NCBI GenBank assembly: GCA_020853975.1
Contig: JADYXW010000084.1
Location: 1 to 38,648, forward strand
Reading direction: 5' to 3'
DNA: 38,648 bases
Source: Phycisphaerales bacterium
GTDB taxonomy: Bacteria; Planctomycetota; Phycisphaerae; Phycisphaerales; UBA1924
In this document: one piece after another, positions 8,586 to 17,220 of the stretch
Position numbering within the stretch: the first letter of the stretch is position 1
Layout of the letters: each line of letters opens with the position of its first letter
Position numbers and translations under genes: made by a program
Notes under the pieces: model-generated
What the model was told of the DNA's origin: nothing
What the model saw: only the letters and a program-made list of their open reading frames with translations
Database searches by the model: none

Positions 8586-11243
8586 ATGCTAGACAGCGGC
8601 TCACGAGAGTCTGACCCGCGTGTGGGCGGTGCGCCCGAGATAGCCGGCGCGCTGGCGCGCGGCGTGCGCAAGCGTTGGCGCTCCCTCGCACGCACCGCCG
8701 CCGCGGTTCGCGAGGCCCTGAAGCGCTCCGAGGATGCGGGGCTCGCGGAGAGCGTTCACGCCCTGCGCATCGCGGTGCGAAGGCTCCACGCGGCCATCGG
8801 CCTGCACGCCTCCGAGGTGCCGCCAGCGGTGCGAAAGAGGCTGAAGTCGTTGCGGCGGGCGGCGGGTGCGGTCCGCGACTGTGATGTGCACGAGGGCCTG
8901 CTGCGTGCCGCCCGCGAGGTGCCGTCTCAGAGAGCCGCCGCGGACGCCGGGCTGGCCCGGCTGGCGCAGGACCGTGAGGCGGCGCGGGAGGCGCTGGCGG
9001 CGGAGCTCGACCGCCGCGCGTGGCGGCGAGGGCGGCTGAGCAGGGTCTCCAGCAGCGCAGATGCCCCCACGCGAGGGCACCCCGAGCCCGTTACACCGAT
9101 CGTCACACTCTCGCAGCGCATCGAGAGGTTGGGGCGTGCGGCGGGCTCTGGCCTGGGCACGCTCGACAATCTGCACGAGCTGCGACTGGCCGCGAAGTCC
9201 GTGCGGTATTCATTGTCGGAGCTCGAAGCGGTTCGCCCGAGCCCCGCGCTGCCCCCCGCGATCGAGGCGCTGGCGGAGCTGCAGCGCCGGCTGGGCGACG
9301 TGAACGACCTCGCGACGTTGGTGGGGCGGATCGATCGCTGGGCGAAGGAGGCCGGGACGACGGGCGTCGCGACGATGGAGCCCCTGCGCGCGGGGCTGGC
9401 CCTTGTGCGAGATGCCCGTGCGCAGCGCGCCCGGGAGCACTGGGGCGGGCAGCGCACGTCGCTGCTGACGTTGCTGCGCGCCGTCGGGGCCACCGTTTCC
9501 CCTGTGCGGGCGCCGGAGCAGGCAAGCCAGCCTGTCCCCCCAGGGGGTCACGTGGCGACAGACCCCGCGGGCGGCACGGGAGCCCCCCCAACCCTTACTG
9601 CGAGCAACGGCACAACGCACGGAGCGTCGCACACGCCGGCCCGCGGGCCCGCCGCGGTCATCGACATCGGCAGCAATAGCATCCGCCTGCTGGTGGTGGA
9701 CCGCGAGGGCGCAGAGGGATGGCGCGTGCTGGGCGAGGAGCGGGCCATGACGCGTCTTGCGCAGGGCCTGGCGGCGACCAACCAGATCAGCGCGGAGGCC
9801 ATGGCGCGCTCCGTGGAGGCCGTGGGCCGTTTCAAGGCGGCGGCGGAGAAGCTAGGGGCCGTCGCGATCGGCGCCTTCGCGACCGCCGCGGTCCGCGACG
9901 CGGATAATGGGCGTGATTTTCTGTCGCTGGTGCAGGACCGCACCGGTCTGTTGCCCCAGATCGTCTCGGCCCGCGACGAGGGCTCGCTCACGTTCCGCAG
10001 TGTGGCGAGGGTCATGGACATCTCGCACGGGGACGCGGTAGTGGTGGACCTTGGGGGCGGCAGCCTGGAGGTGGTGCGCAGCCGCGACGGGGTCATCATC
10101 GGCAACACCTCGATGAAGCTCGGCGCCGTGAGGCTGACGGAAATGTTCGGCGGGGCGGACGGGTGCGCCGGCCCGCGCTACGCGGACCTCAGGGCTCACA
10201 TCCGCCGCGTCATGCGCGAGCGGGTGGGACGCGTGGACTCACCCCCGGGCGTGGTCGTCGGGTGCGGCGGCGCGTTCACCACACTGCTCACGCTCGCGGC
10301 GGCGGGGCGGGGGGTCCTGATCGACCGCAACAGCCCGGCGCTCGCTTCACTCGGGCCCGTGACCGCCCTCCAGGTGCGGGACATCGTGCGGGCGCTGCGG
10401 AAACTTCCCCTGGAGGCCAGGCTGCGTGTGCCCGGGCTGCCCTCGGACCGGGCCGACATCATCATCGCGGGGCTCGCGGTCATCAGACAGGTCATGAAGC
10501 GTCTGCGCGTGAGCGAGATCCGCGTGCACCCGGGGGGCGTGCGCGAGGGTCTGCTGCTGCGGATGGTCGAGCGGCCCGCCCCTTCTCAGCACGCGCGCCC
10601 GGCGGAATCCCTTCCCGGGGCGGCGCGGGCGCTTCTGACGCGGTGCGTCTGCGACTCGCCCCACGCGGAGCACGTGACGAGGCTTGCCCTCTCCCTCTAC
10701 GACCAGCTCCGGCAGGAGAGCACGCTGATCCCCGGGCTCGCCTCCCGCAGGGACGAGCGGACGTTGCTCGAGGCAGGCTCGCTGCTCCACGACATCGGAA
10801 CGTTCGTGGAGTACAGGGCGCACCACAAGCACGGGATGGCGATTATCCGGCACGCGGACCTGCCCGGCGTTTCCGATGCGGACCGCGAGGTGCTGGCCCT
10901 GCTCGCGCGGTACCACAGACGCGGGGCGCCCAAGGCGTCTCACCCGGCGATGGCCATGCTCCCGGCTTCGGAGCGCGACGTCGTGCTCCGGCTCGCGGCG
11001 ATCCTCCGCGTCGCGGACGGGCTGGACAGACGCCACGCGCAGACCACCCGGGGCGTGCACGTGCGCTTCGGCGCGGGAGAGCTGCGCTTGGAGGCGGACC
11101 TGCCCGAGGACGCGGGCGAGGACCTGGAAGGAGCCTCGGCCAAGCGCGATCTTCTGGAGAGGCTGAGCGGTGAGCGGGTGCGCGTGGTGCGGGCGGCAGG
11201 GCAGGCGGCCCACGCCCCGCCGGCCCGGACGCGCCCCGCTTGA
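8586..11243 (+). CDS. CHAD - Ppx/GppA phosphatase - HD domain fusion protein
   Basis: 885 residues with three regions. Residues about 20-300 form a CHAD domain, a helical polyphosphate-binding fold, shown by two repeats: VHALRIAVRRLHAA with AAGAVRDCDVHEGL, and LHELRLAAKSVRYS with RRLGDVNDLATL. A Pro/Thr-rich linker follows. Residues about 355-660 are a Ppx/GppA domain: AVIDIGSNSIRLLVVD with Asp360, the phosphate-2 motif VVDLGGGSLEV, and MKLGAVRLTEMF. Residues about 690-870 are an HD-type domain with His693 and His735-Asp736 (LLHDIGTF), like the C-terminal half of long exopolyphosphatases. The natural reaction is probably polyphosphate (or pppGpp) hydrolysis, with CHAD holding the polymer; this is inferred. 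The start at 8586 follows GGGGAGC. An upstream frame extension would cross the terminator and is rejected. Confidence 0.9.
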   Translation: MLDSGSRESDPRVGGAPEIAGALARGVRKRWRSLARTAAAVREALKRSEDAGLAESVHALRIAVRRLHAAIGLHASEVPPAVRKRLKSLRRAAGAVRDCDVHEGLLRAAREVPSQRAAADAGLARLAQDREAAREALAAELDRRAWRRGRLSRVSSSADAPTRGHPEPVTPIVTLSQRIERLGRAAGSGLGTLDNLHELRLAAKSVRYSLSELEAVRPSPALPPAIEALAELQRRLGDVNDLATLVGRIDRWAKEAGTTGVATMEPLRAGLALVRDARAQRAREHWGGQRTSLLTLLRAVGATVSPVRAPEQASQPVPPGGHVATDPAGGTGAPPTLTASNGTTHGASHTPARGPAAVIDIGSNSIRLLVVDREGAEGWRVLGEERAMTRLAQGLAATNQISAEAMARSVEAVGRFKAAAEKLGAVAIGAFATAAVRDADNGRDFLSLVQDRTGLLPQIVSARDEGSLTFRSVARVMDISHGDAVVVDLGGGSLEVVRSRDGVIIGNTSMKLGAVRLTEMFGGADGCAGPRYADLRAHIRRVMRERVGRVDSPPGVVVGCGGAFTTLLTLAAAGRGVLIDRNSPALASLGPVTALQVRDIVRALRKLPLEARLRVPGLPSDRADIIIAGLAVIRQVMKRLRVSEIRVHPGGVREGLLLRMVERPAPSQHARPAESLPGAARALLTRCVCDSPHAEHVTRLALSLYDQLRQESTLIPGLASRRDERTLLEAGSLLHDIGTFVEYRAHHKHGMAIIRHADLPGVSDADREVLALLARYHRRGAPKASHPAMAMLPASERDVVLRLAAILRVADGLDRRHAQTTRGVHVRFGAGELRLEADLPEDAGEDLEGASAKRDLLERLSGERVRVVRAAGQAAHAPPARTRPA

Positions 11244-11268
11244 CATGACTATGCATATGGTGAATAGT
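11240..11268 (+). promoter_or_regulatory. Candidate promoter of the argRCB cluster
   Basis: A perfect TTGACA (11240-11245) overlaps the stop codon of the CHAD-Ppx gene. With a 17-base spacer the -10 position is AATAGT (11263-11268). Transcription would then begin close to the argR ATG at 11274, so the mRNA may be leaderless. GGTGA at 11259-11263 could instead serve as a ribosome site if transcription starts further upstream. Confidence 0.5.
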
Positions 11269-11274
11269 CATGCA
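11244..11274 (+). promoter_or_regulatory. Probable ArgR operator before argR
   Basis: A perfect 9-bp inverted repeat (CATGACTAT at 11244-11252, ATAGTCATG at 11264-11272) spans the promoter. Within it TGAAT-AGTC-ATGCA (11261-11274) matches nine of ten half-site bases of the classic ARG box TGAAT-N4-ATTCA. It covers the -10 region and touches the start codon, which fits autorepression of the cluster by ArgR with arginine. Confidence 0.6.
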
Positions 11275-11756
11275 TGGACACGAGGCAACGCCGTCAGTCG
11301 CTCATCCGGAGGCTGGTCGGGGCCACGCCGGTGCGGAGCCAGGCGGCCCTCTCGGCGCTCCTGAAGCGAGAGGGCGTGGCGTGCACCCAGGCCACTCTCT
11401 CTCGCGATCTGCGGGAGCTGGGAATGGTGAAGGGCGCTTCCGGCTATGCCGAACCCGGAGGCTCGCCCCCGGAGCAGGCGGGCCTGGTTCGGGCGGCGCG
11501 GGCGTTGCTCCTTGAGGCGCGAGCAGCGGGAACGCTCGTGGTCATCCGCACGCCCCCGGGGGGCGCCCCCTCGCTGGCCCTGGAGCTCGACAGAACCCCG
11601 CCCGAGGGTGTCCTGGGCACCGTCGCGGGCGATGATACCGTCTTTGCCGCGACGGGCAGCGTGTCGGGCGCTGCCAAGGTCGCGAGGCGGCTCGTCGCCA
11701 TGGCCCGGGCGGAACACGCGCACGAGAGATTCGAACAAGGCGGGAGGCAGCGTTGA
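11274..11756 (+). CDS. argR: Arginine repressor ArgR
   Basis: A 160-residue arginine-responsive DNA-binding regulator. The N-terminal winged helix-turn-helix is clear (ALLKREGVACTQATLSRDLRELG, about residues 28-50), including the family signature SRDLREL. The C-terminal oligomerisation and arginine-binding domain ends with GTVAGDDTVFAATG, matching the GTIAGDDT-type motif whose Asp pair contacts arginine, then AAKVARRL. The start at 11274 is the only usable one in this frame. The gene is first in the arginine cluster, its stop overlaps the TTG start of argC, and an ArgR-like palindrome lies directly upstream. Autoregulation and control of argC and argB are therefore likely. Confidence 0.95.
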   Translation: MDTRQRRQSLIRRLVGATPVRSQAALSALLKREGVACTQATLSRDLRELGMVKGASGYAEPGGSPPEQAGLVRAARALLLEARAAGTLVVIRTPPGGAPSLALELDRTPPEGVLGTVAGDDTVFAATGSVSGAAKVARRLVAMARAEHAHERFEQGGRQR

Positions 11757-12805
11757 CGATTCGGACGGTCATCATCGGGGCGAGCGGCTACAGCGGGGCG
11801 GAACTTGTCTCCATCCTGCACTCGCACCCAGACGCGCGCGTCGAGGGCCTCTTCGGCTCCGCGAAGCGCGAGGGCGACGAGCCCTACTCCGCATCGTTCG
11901 GCAGATTCCGGGGCCGGCTCGACCTGCCCGTGAGGCCCGCGAGCGCCGACAGCGTGCTCGCCTGCAAACCGGACGCGGTCTTCCTCGCGACGCCTCACGA
12001 GGCGAGCCTCGAGTTCGCCCAAGCGCTCGATGGCAAGGTCGCGTGCGTCTTCGACCTCTCCGCCGCCTTCAGGCTCAAGGACGCAACGCGCTATCCGGCG
12101 TTCTACGGCTTTGAGCACGGGCACCCGGCGCTGCTTGCCCGCGCCGCGTACGGCCTGCCGGAGGTCAATCGGGCGGCCCTGCACAACGCGAGCCTCGTCG
12201 CCGTGCCGGGCTGCTACCCGACCTCCGCCATTCTCCCGCTGCTGCCCCTCGCCCGGGCGGGCGCGATCGCCACCCGCCCCGACGGCAGGCCCGCGAGGCC
12301 CGTCATCGACTCCACCAGCGGCGTCAGCGGCGCAGGCCGCGGGCTCTCCCTCCGCAGCCTGTTCTGCGAGGTGCACCAGCAGGCGTACGGCGTGCTGAAG
12401 CACCGGCACCAGCCCGAGATCGACGCCTACGCCGGCGTGCCGACGGTCTTTACACCCCACCTCGGACCCTTCGAGCGCGGCATTCTCTCCACCATCCACG
12501 TGGAGCTCGCCCCGGGTTGGGACGAAGCCCGCGTGCGCGCATGCCTCACCGAGACCTACCGCGACGAGCCATTCGTGAGGATGTGCCCCGCGGGCGTGTG
12601 GCCAAGCGTCGCCGACGTGCGCCACACGAACTTCTGCGACATCTCGCTCGCGGCGGATCCGGCCTGGGGACACCTGGTCATGTCCAGCGCGATCGATAAT
12701 CTCGTGAAGGGAGCCGCGGGCCAGGCCGTGCAGTGCATGAACGCCCGGTTCGGTCTGCCCGAGACGCGTGGGCTCCTCGGCGCATGCGCGGGGGCGTACG
12801 CATGA
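11753..12805 (+). CDS. argC: N-acetyl-gamma-glutamyl-phosphate reductase
   Basis: This enzyme carries out the third step of arginine synthesis, the NADPH-dependent reduction of N-acetyl-glutamyl-phosphate to the semialdehyde. The product is 350 residues. The N-terminal dinucleotide-binding motif is VIIGASGYSGAELVSIL, and the catalytic cysteine is Cys154 in VPGCYPTSAILPL. Other family segments are STSGVSGAGR, HRHQPEI and TPHLGPFERGI. It starts with TTG at 11753, preceded by GGGAGG; the TTG shares bases with the argR stop, which suggests translational coupling. The gene ends in an ATGA overlap with argB. Its substrate is supplied by ArgB, encoded next. Confidence 0.96.
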   Translation: MTIRTVIIGASGYSGAELVSILHSHPDARVEGLFGSAKREGDEPYSASFGRFRGRLDLPVRPASADSVLACKPDAVFLATPHEASLEFAQALDGKVACVFDLSAAFRLKDATRYPAFYGFEHGHPALLARAAYGLPEVNRAALHNASLVAVPGCYPTSAILPLLPLARAGAIATRPDGRPARPVIDSTSGVSGAGRGLSLRSLFCEVHQQAYGVLKHRHQPEIDAYAGVPTVFTPHLGPFERGILSTIHVELAPGWDEARVRACLTETYRDEPFVRMCPAGVWPSVADVRHTNFCDISLAADPAWGHLVMSSAIDNLVKGAAGQAVQCMNARFGLPETRGLLGACAGAYA

Positions 12806-13593
12806 GCGGGATCAGCGTTGTCAAAGTCGGAGGCAGCACACTCGAGGACATCGACTCGCTGGCACCGCTGTGGAAGGGCATCGCCTCTCGGGCCGCGCAG
12901 GGCGAGGGACTGGTGCTGGTCCATGGTGGCGGCAAGGCGGTGGACGCGATGCTGGCACGGCTCGGGCTGCCGACGGCTCGGATCGAGGGACTGCGCGTCA
13001 CACCCCCGGATCAGATGGAGGTCATCGCCGGCGTGCTGGCGGGAACCGTGAACAAGCGGCTGGTCGGCGCGATCAACGCGCAGGGTGGGCGGAGCGTCGG
13101 CCTGTGCCTTGGTGACGGCGCGACGCTGCGCTGCCGGGTCATGAAGTGCGCCCCATCGGGGGCGAGGGCCGATCTGGGTCGCGTGGGAGAGACGGGAGGA
13201 AGCGGCGACGCGGCGTTGCTGCGGGCGCTCCTCTCGAACTTGTTCACGCCGATCATCAGCTCGATCGGGCTGGACGCTGCGGGCGGGCTGCTGAACGTCA
13301 ACGCGGACGACGCCGCGGCGGCCATCGCGAAACTGCTCGGAGCCGACCGGCTCGTGCTTCTTACGGATGTGCCCGGAGTGCGCGACGGCGACGGCCAGGT
13401 CTGCCCATCGCTCACGCCCGGTGCCATCCGGAGCATGATCGACAGGGGCGAGATCACGGGCGGCATGATTCCAAAGGTACGGGCGGCCCTGGACGCCGCC
13501 AGATCATGCGGGGTTCCGGTGCTGATCACTTCCACCTCGGCGTTCGGGCTCGAGGGGGAAGCGGTCGGAACTCTGATCGTTCCAGAGGACTGA
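12802..13593 (+). CDS. argB: Acetylglutamate kinase
   Basis: ArgB phosphorylates N-acetylglutamate with ATP, the second step of arginine synthesis. The 263-residue protein has the amino acid kinase fold: VVKVGGS with Lys8 at the N-terminus, LVLVHGGGKAVDAML, the acetylglutamate-binding region LLNVNADDAAAAIAKLL, LVLLTDVPGV and ITGGMIPKVRAA. It is shorter than many family members and lacks the N-terminal helix found in arginine-inhibited hexameric forms, so feedback inhibition may be weak; this is inferred. The start is ATG at 12802 in an ATGA overlap with the argC stop, preceded by a G-rich stretch. Confidence 0.95.
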   Translation: MSGISVVKVGGSTLEDIDSLAPLWKGIASRAAQGEGLVLVHGGGKAVDAMLARLGLPTARIEGLRVTPPDQMEVIAGVLAGTVNKRLVGAINAQGGRSVGLCLGDGATLRCRVMKCAPSGARADLGRVGETGGSGDAALLRALLSNLFTPIISSIGLDAAGGLLNVNADDAAAAIAKLLGADRLVLLTDVPGVRDGDGQVCPSLTPGAIRSMIDRGEITGGMIPKVRAALDAARSCGVPVLITSTSAFGLEGEAVGTLIVPED

Positions 13594-13634
13594 ACACACG
13601 GGGCCGGAGACGCGAATCAGGTGCGGAGGCTTTG

Positions 13635-14837
13635 ATGTTCTGGACGGTGATGTGGACAGTCGCCGGTTGCGCCGCCTTGTGGTGGCTGTGGGCCCACCTG
13701 TGGGTGGGGTCGTTGCCGCGTGCCCGCTGGTGGCGAGCGGTGCTCGCGGCGTTCAGCCTCGCCCAGATCGCCGCACTCGGCTGGGCGCTGGCGCCCACCC
13801 GCGTGGGCGTCGAGATGCCGACGTTTGTCCGCGCGTGGGTCTACATCTGGAACATGCTGGCCCTGCCACTGGGCGTGATCCTCGGAGTGACCTGCGCCGT
13901 GGGCTGGGGCGTGTGGAGGCTCACCGTCCTTGCGCGGCGGCGGCCCAAGCTCGCCCCGGCGCCCGCCCCGGCGCAGGATGGGCCGAGCCTGACCCGTCGG
14001 CAGCTCCTCGCGGCGTCAGCGGTCGCGGCCCCGCCCGTCCTGAGTGGAGTGGGCCTTGCCAAGGGGCTGTGGGAGCTCGACAGTTTCCGCGTCAGAGACA
14101 TCACGGTCCCCCTGGCAGCCCTCCCTGGGGACCTCGATGGCGCCACCTTCGCGCACGTGACGGATGTGCACGTGGGCAGGTACACGCGCGGCGCGGTGCT
14201 GCGCGAGATCGCGCGACGCGTGAACAGCCTTCGGTGCGACGCGGTGCTCATGACGGGCGACCTCATCGACCGCAACCTGTCGGACCTTCCGGAGGCGCTG
14301 GTCATGGTCGCGCGGTTCGATGGGCCCGTGTACCTGTGCGAGGGAAACCACGACCTGTTCGAGAGTCGCGAGGGTTTCGCGGCGGGCGTGCGGGCCGCGG
14401 GATTTCCGCTGCTTCGGAACGAGGCCGCGACGCTGCGACTCCGGGGCGTTCCGGTGCAGTTGCTGGGCATCCGCTGGGGCGGGCCAGGCCGCGGACGGGA
14501 CGCATCGGTGGAGGATCACCTGCGCGAGATCGAGAATCTGCGCGATCCGGACGCGTTCCAGATTCTGCTCGCCCATCACCCGCACGCGTTCGACGGCGCG
14601 GTGCGCAGGGGTATCCCCCTCACGCTAGGCGGGCACACGCACGGCGGGCAACTGATGCTCAGCGATGACGCCGGCGCCGGGCCGCTGCTCTACCGCTACT
14701 GGAGCGGGCTCTACCAGAGCGATGGCCCCGACGGCCCAACGGGCGCGTGTGTCATCAGCAACGGCGTCGGCAACTGGTTTCCCCTTCGCCTCAACGCCCC
14801 CGCCGAGGTCGTCCGCGTGACCCTCAGGCGGGCCTGA
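13635..14837 (+). CDS. Membrane-anchored metallophosphoesterase
   Basis: 400 residues. Two or three hydrophobic segments lie in the first 105 residues, then a twin-arginine-like motif (LTRRQLLAASAVAAPPVLSG, about 118-137), then a calcineurin-type phosphoesterase domain. The metal ligands are all present: DVHVG, GDLIDRN, GNHD, LLAHHPHAF and GGHTHGGQ. It resembles the YaeI/YkuE group, some of which act on UDP-sugar or lipid A-type pyrophosphates; the substrate here is unknown. The ATG at 13635 follows GGAGG by five bases. It lies 41 bases after argB and 76 before argF, so it is probably transcribed with the arginine genes, though no role in that pathway is known. Confidence 0.88.
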   Translation: MFWTVMWTVAGCAALWWLWAHLWVGSLPRARWWRAVLAAFSLAQIAALGWALAPTRVGVEMPTFVRAWVYIWNMLALPLGVILGVTCAVGWGVWRLTVLARRRPKLAPAPAPAQDGPSLTRRQLLAASAVAAPPVLSGVGLAKGLWELDSFRVRDITVPLAALPGDLDGATFAHVTDVHVGRYTRGAVLREIARRVNSLRCDAVLMTGDLIDRNLSDLPEALVMVARFDGPVYLCEGNHDLFESREGFAAGVRAAGFPLLRNEAATLRLRGVPVQLLGIRWGGPGRGRDASVEDHLREIENLRDPDAFQILLAHHPHAFDGAVRRGIPLTLGGHTHGGQLMLSDDAGAGPLLYRYWSGLYQSDGPDGPTGACVISNGVGNWFPLRLNAPAEVVRVTLRRA

Positions 14838-14913
14838 CCCCCACGGTTGCCCGAGGGCGATACCCTCTCCGCTCATTCCGGCGCCGCGCCGGACGCACGA
14901 AGGAACATCCGCG

Positions 14914-15882
14914 ATGGCGAGCCATTCCAAGACCGAGACCCGAGGCGGGCCGCTCGCCGGTGCCGACCTGCTGACCCTCGCCTCGCTGAACGCCGCGACC
15001 ATCGACGCGCTGCTCGCGACCGCGATCGCGATGAAGCGAGACTACACCCCGTATTCCCGCGTGCTCGCGGGGCACTCCGCCATCCTGCTCTTCGAGAAGC
15101 CCAGCCTCCGCACGCGCATCTCTTTCGAGGTGGGCATCGCCAAGCTCGGGGGCCACGCGATCTACATGGATCACTCCGCGCAGCGTCTGGGCGAGCGTGA
15201 GAGTGTGACCGATTATGGCCGCAACCTGGAACGCTGGGTGGGGCTCATCGTCGCGCGCGTCTTCCGGCACTCTGTGGTCGCGGAGCTCGCCGCCGCATCG
15301 CAGGTTCCGGTCATCAACGCCCTCTGCGACCTGTACCACCCGTGCCAGGCACTCGCGGACTACCTGACCCTGCGCGAGAAGTTCGGGAGCGTGAAGGGCC
15401 TTCGCGTTGCGTATGTGGGCGATGGTAACAACGTCTGCCATTCGCTCATGCACGGGGCCGCGATCCTCGGGGCGCACCTGGTCGCCATCACCCCCAAGGG
15501 GCGAGAGCCCAGCGCCGAAGTCGCCCGTGAGTGCGAGTCGCTCGCGCAGGCCTCGGGCCTCGGGGGCGGCGTAACCATCACCAACGACCCGGAGCAGGTG
15601 CAGGGCGCCGATGCGGTGTACACCGATGTGTGGGTGAGCATGGGCGAGGCGGCCCACTCCGCCACCGAACGCAAGAAGTTCCTCAGGTACCAGGTTAATG
15701 AGGCGCTCATGGCCAAGGCCGGCCCGCGTGCCATCTTCATGCACTGTCTGCCCGCCAAGCGGGGGCAGGAGGTCGTCGATGGAGTCATCGACTCCGCCGC
15801 CAGCATCGTCTATGACCAGGCCGAAAACCGGATGCACGCCCAGAACGCGCTGCTCGTCATGATGTTCCCGGGCCGTGGGTAG
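14914..15882 (+). CDS. argF: Ornithine carbamoyltransferase
   Basis: The enzyme joins carbamoyl phosphate and ornithine to citrulline. The 322-residue protein has the carbamoyl-phosphate loop in the form KPSLRTR (residues 62-68; many relatives have STRTR), LGERESVTD, HPCQALAD, VAYVGDGNNV and the ornithine-binding signature MHCLPAKRG. The ATG at 14914 is preceded by AAGGA at about ten bases. It follows the metallophosphoesterase and precedes argG by 90 bases. HCLP supports ornithine, but acetylornithine or succinylornithine as substrate is not fully excluded from sequence alone. Confidence 0.94.
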   Translation: MASHSKTETRGGPLAGADLLTLASLNAATIDALLATAIAMKRDYTPYSRVLAGHSAILLFEKPSLRTRISFEVGIAKLGGHAIYMDHSAQRLGERESVTDYGRNLERWVGLIVARVFRHSVVAELAAASQVPVINALCDLYHPCQALADYLTLREKFGSVKGLRVAYVGDGNNVCHSLMHGAAILGAHLVAITPKGREPSAEVARECESLAQASGLGGGVTITNDPEQVQGADAVYTDVWVSMGEAAHSATERKKFLRYQVNEALMAKAGPRAIFMHCLPAKRGQEVVDGVIDSAASIVYDQAENRMHAQNALLVMMFPGRG

Positions 15883-15972
15883 ACCGCGCCCGCAGCCCTC
15901 GCGCCCATTCACTCAACCAGATCGCCCGACCACCCCCTCGCACCCACAGGCAACCCCGACAGGACTCACGAT

Positions 15973-17190
15973 ATGACCAAGCGCATCGCACTCGCGTATT
16001 CCGGCGGCCTCGACACTTCCTGCATCGTCCCCTGGCTCAAGGAGAACATCCCCGGGGCGGAGGTCGTCTGCGTCGTGGGCGATGTCGGGCAGGGCGCCGA
16101 CGAGCTGGCGGGCGTGGAGAAGAAGGCCAAGGACTCCGGCGCGGCGGAGTGCCACGTGGTGGACCTGCGTGCCGAGTTCGTCGATGAGTTCGTGATGCCC
16201 ACGATCCTCGCGGGCGCGATCTACGAGGGGCGTTACCTCCTGGGAACCGCCATCGCCCGCCCCGTACTTGCCCGCGGGCAGGTAAACGTCGCAAAGAAGA
16301 CGGGCTGCACCGCCCTGGCCCACGGCTGCACCGGCAAGGGCAACGATCAGGTGCGGTTCGAGTCCGCGTACGCCGCGCTCGCCCCGGAGATGGAGATCAT
16401 CGCCCCCTGGCGCATGGACGCGTGGAAGCTCTCCGGGCGCCTCGCGATGCTGGAGTACCTCAAGCAGCGGAACATCCCCACGACCGCGAGCGCGACGAAG
16501 ATATACAGCCGCGACCGCAATCTGTGGCACATCAGCCACGAGGGCGGCACGATCGAGGACCCGTGGAACGCGCCCCCCGACGACGCGTGGATGCTCACCA
16601 CCGAGCCCGCGAAGGGTCCCGCCACGCCCGAGGATGTCACGATCACATTCAGTAAGGGGCGGCCTGTTTCCCTGAACGGCAGGGCCATGCCCGCCTGGAA
16701 GATCATCGAGTCGCTCAACGGCATTGGCGGCGCGCACGGCGTGGGCCGCGTCGACCTCGTAGAGAACCGGCGCGTCGGCATGAAGTCGCGCGGGCTGTAC
16801 GAGACCCCGGGCGGCACGATCCTCGTCGAGGCGCTTCGCGCGCTCGAGGAGCTCGTGCTGGACCGCGAGACCCGCCACTATCGCGAGCACGTCGGGCTCA
16901 CCTTCGCCGAACTCGTCTACGACGGCCGCTGGTTCACGCCCCTGCGCGACGCCCTGTGGGCCTGCGCCGAGCGCATCGCCCAGCCTCTCGAGGGAGAGGT
17001 GGTCGTGAGGCTCTTCAAGGGAACGGCAACCGCCGTCAAGCGCCGCAGCCCAAACTCCCTCTACGCCGAGAAGATGGTGAGCTTCGAGGGCGAGGACGTG
17101 TACAGCCAGAAGGACGCGGGGGGGTTCATCCGCCTCCTCAGCCTGCCAGAGCGCATCCGCGCGCTGAAGCAGCGGGGAGAGGCCCACTGA
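15973..17190 (+). CDS. argG: Argininosuccinate synthase
   Basis: ArgG condenses citrulline and aspartate using ATP, the penultimate arginine step. The protein is 405 residues, the usual length of the short bacterial class. It starts with the PP-loop LAYSGGLDTSC (about residues 7-17), followed by YLLGTAIARPV, the aspartate/citrulline region AHGCTGKGNDQVRFE, and SLNGIGGAHGVGRVDLVENR. AGGA lies eight bases before the ATG. It is the last gene of the cluster and meets the SDR gene tail to tail with 30 bases between them. No argH is seen in the window. Confidence 0.97.
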   Translation: MTKRIALAYSGGLDTSCIVPWLKENIPGAEVVCVVGDVGQGADELAGVEKKAKDSGAAECHVVDLRAEFVDEFVMPTILAGAIYEGRYLLGTAIARPVLARGQVNVAKKTGCTALAHGCTGKGNDQVRFESAYAALAPEMEIIAPWRMDAWKLSGRLAMLEYLKQRNIPTTASATKIYSRDRNLWHISHEGGTIEDPWNAPPDDAWMLTTEPAKGPATPEDVTITFSKGRPVSLNGRAMPAWKIIESLNGIGGAHGVGRVDLVENRRVGMKSRGLYETPGGTILVEALRALEELVLDRETRHYREHVGLTFAELVYDGRWFTPLRDALWACAERIAQPLEGEVVVRLFKGTATAVKRRSPNSLYAEKMVSFEGEDVYSQKDAGGFIRLLSLPERIRALKQRGEAH

Positions 17191-17220
17191 CGTCGCGCGG
17201 CCTCCCCAGCCGCGCCTCGC

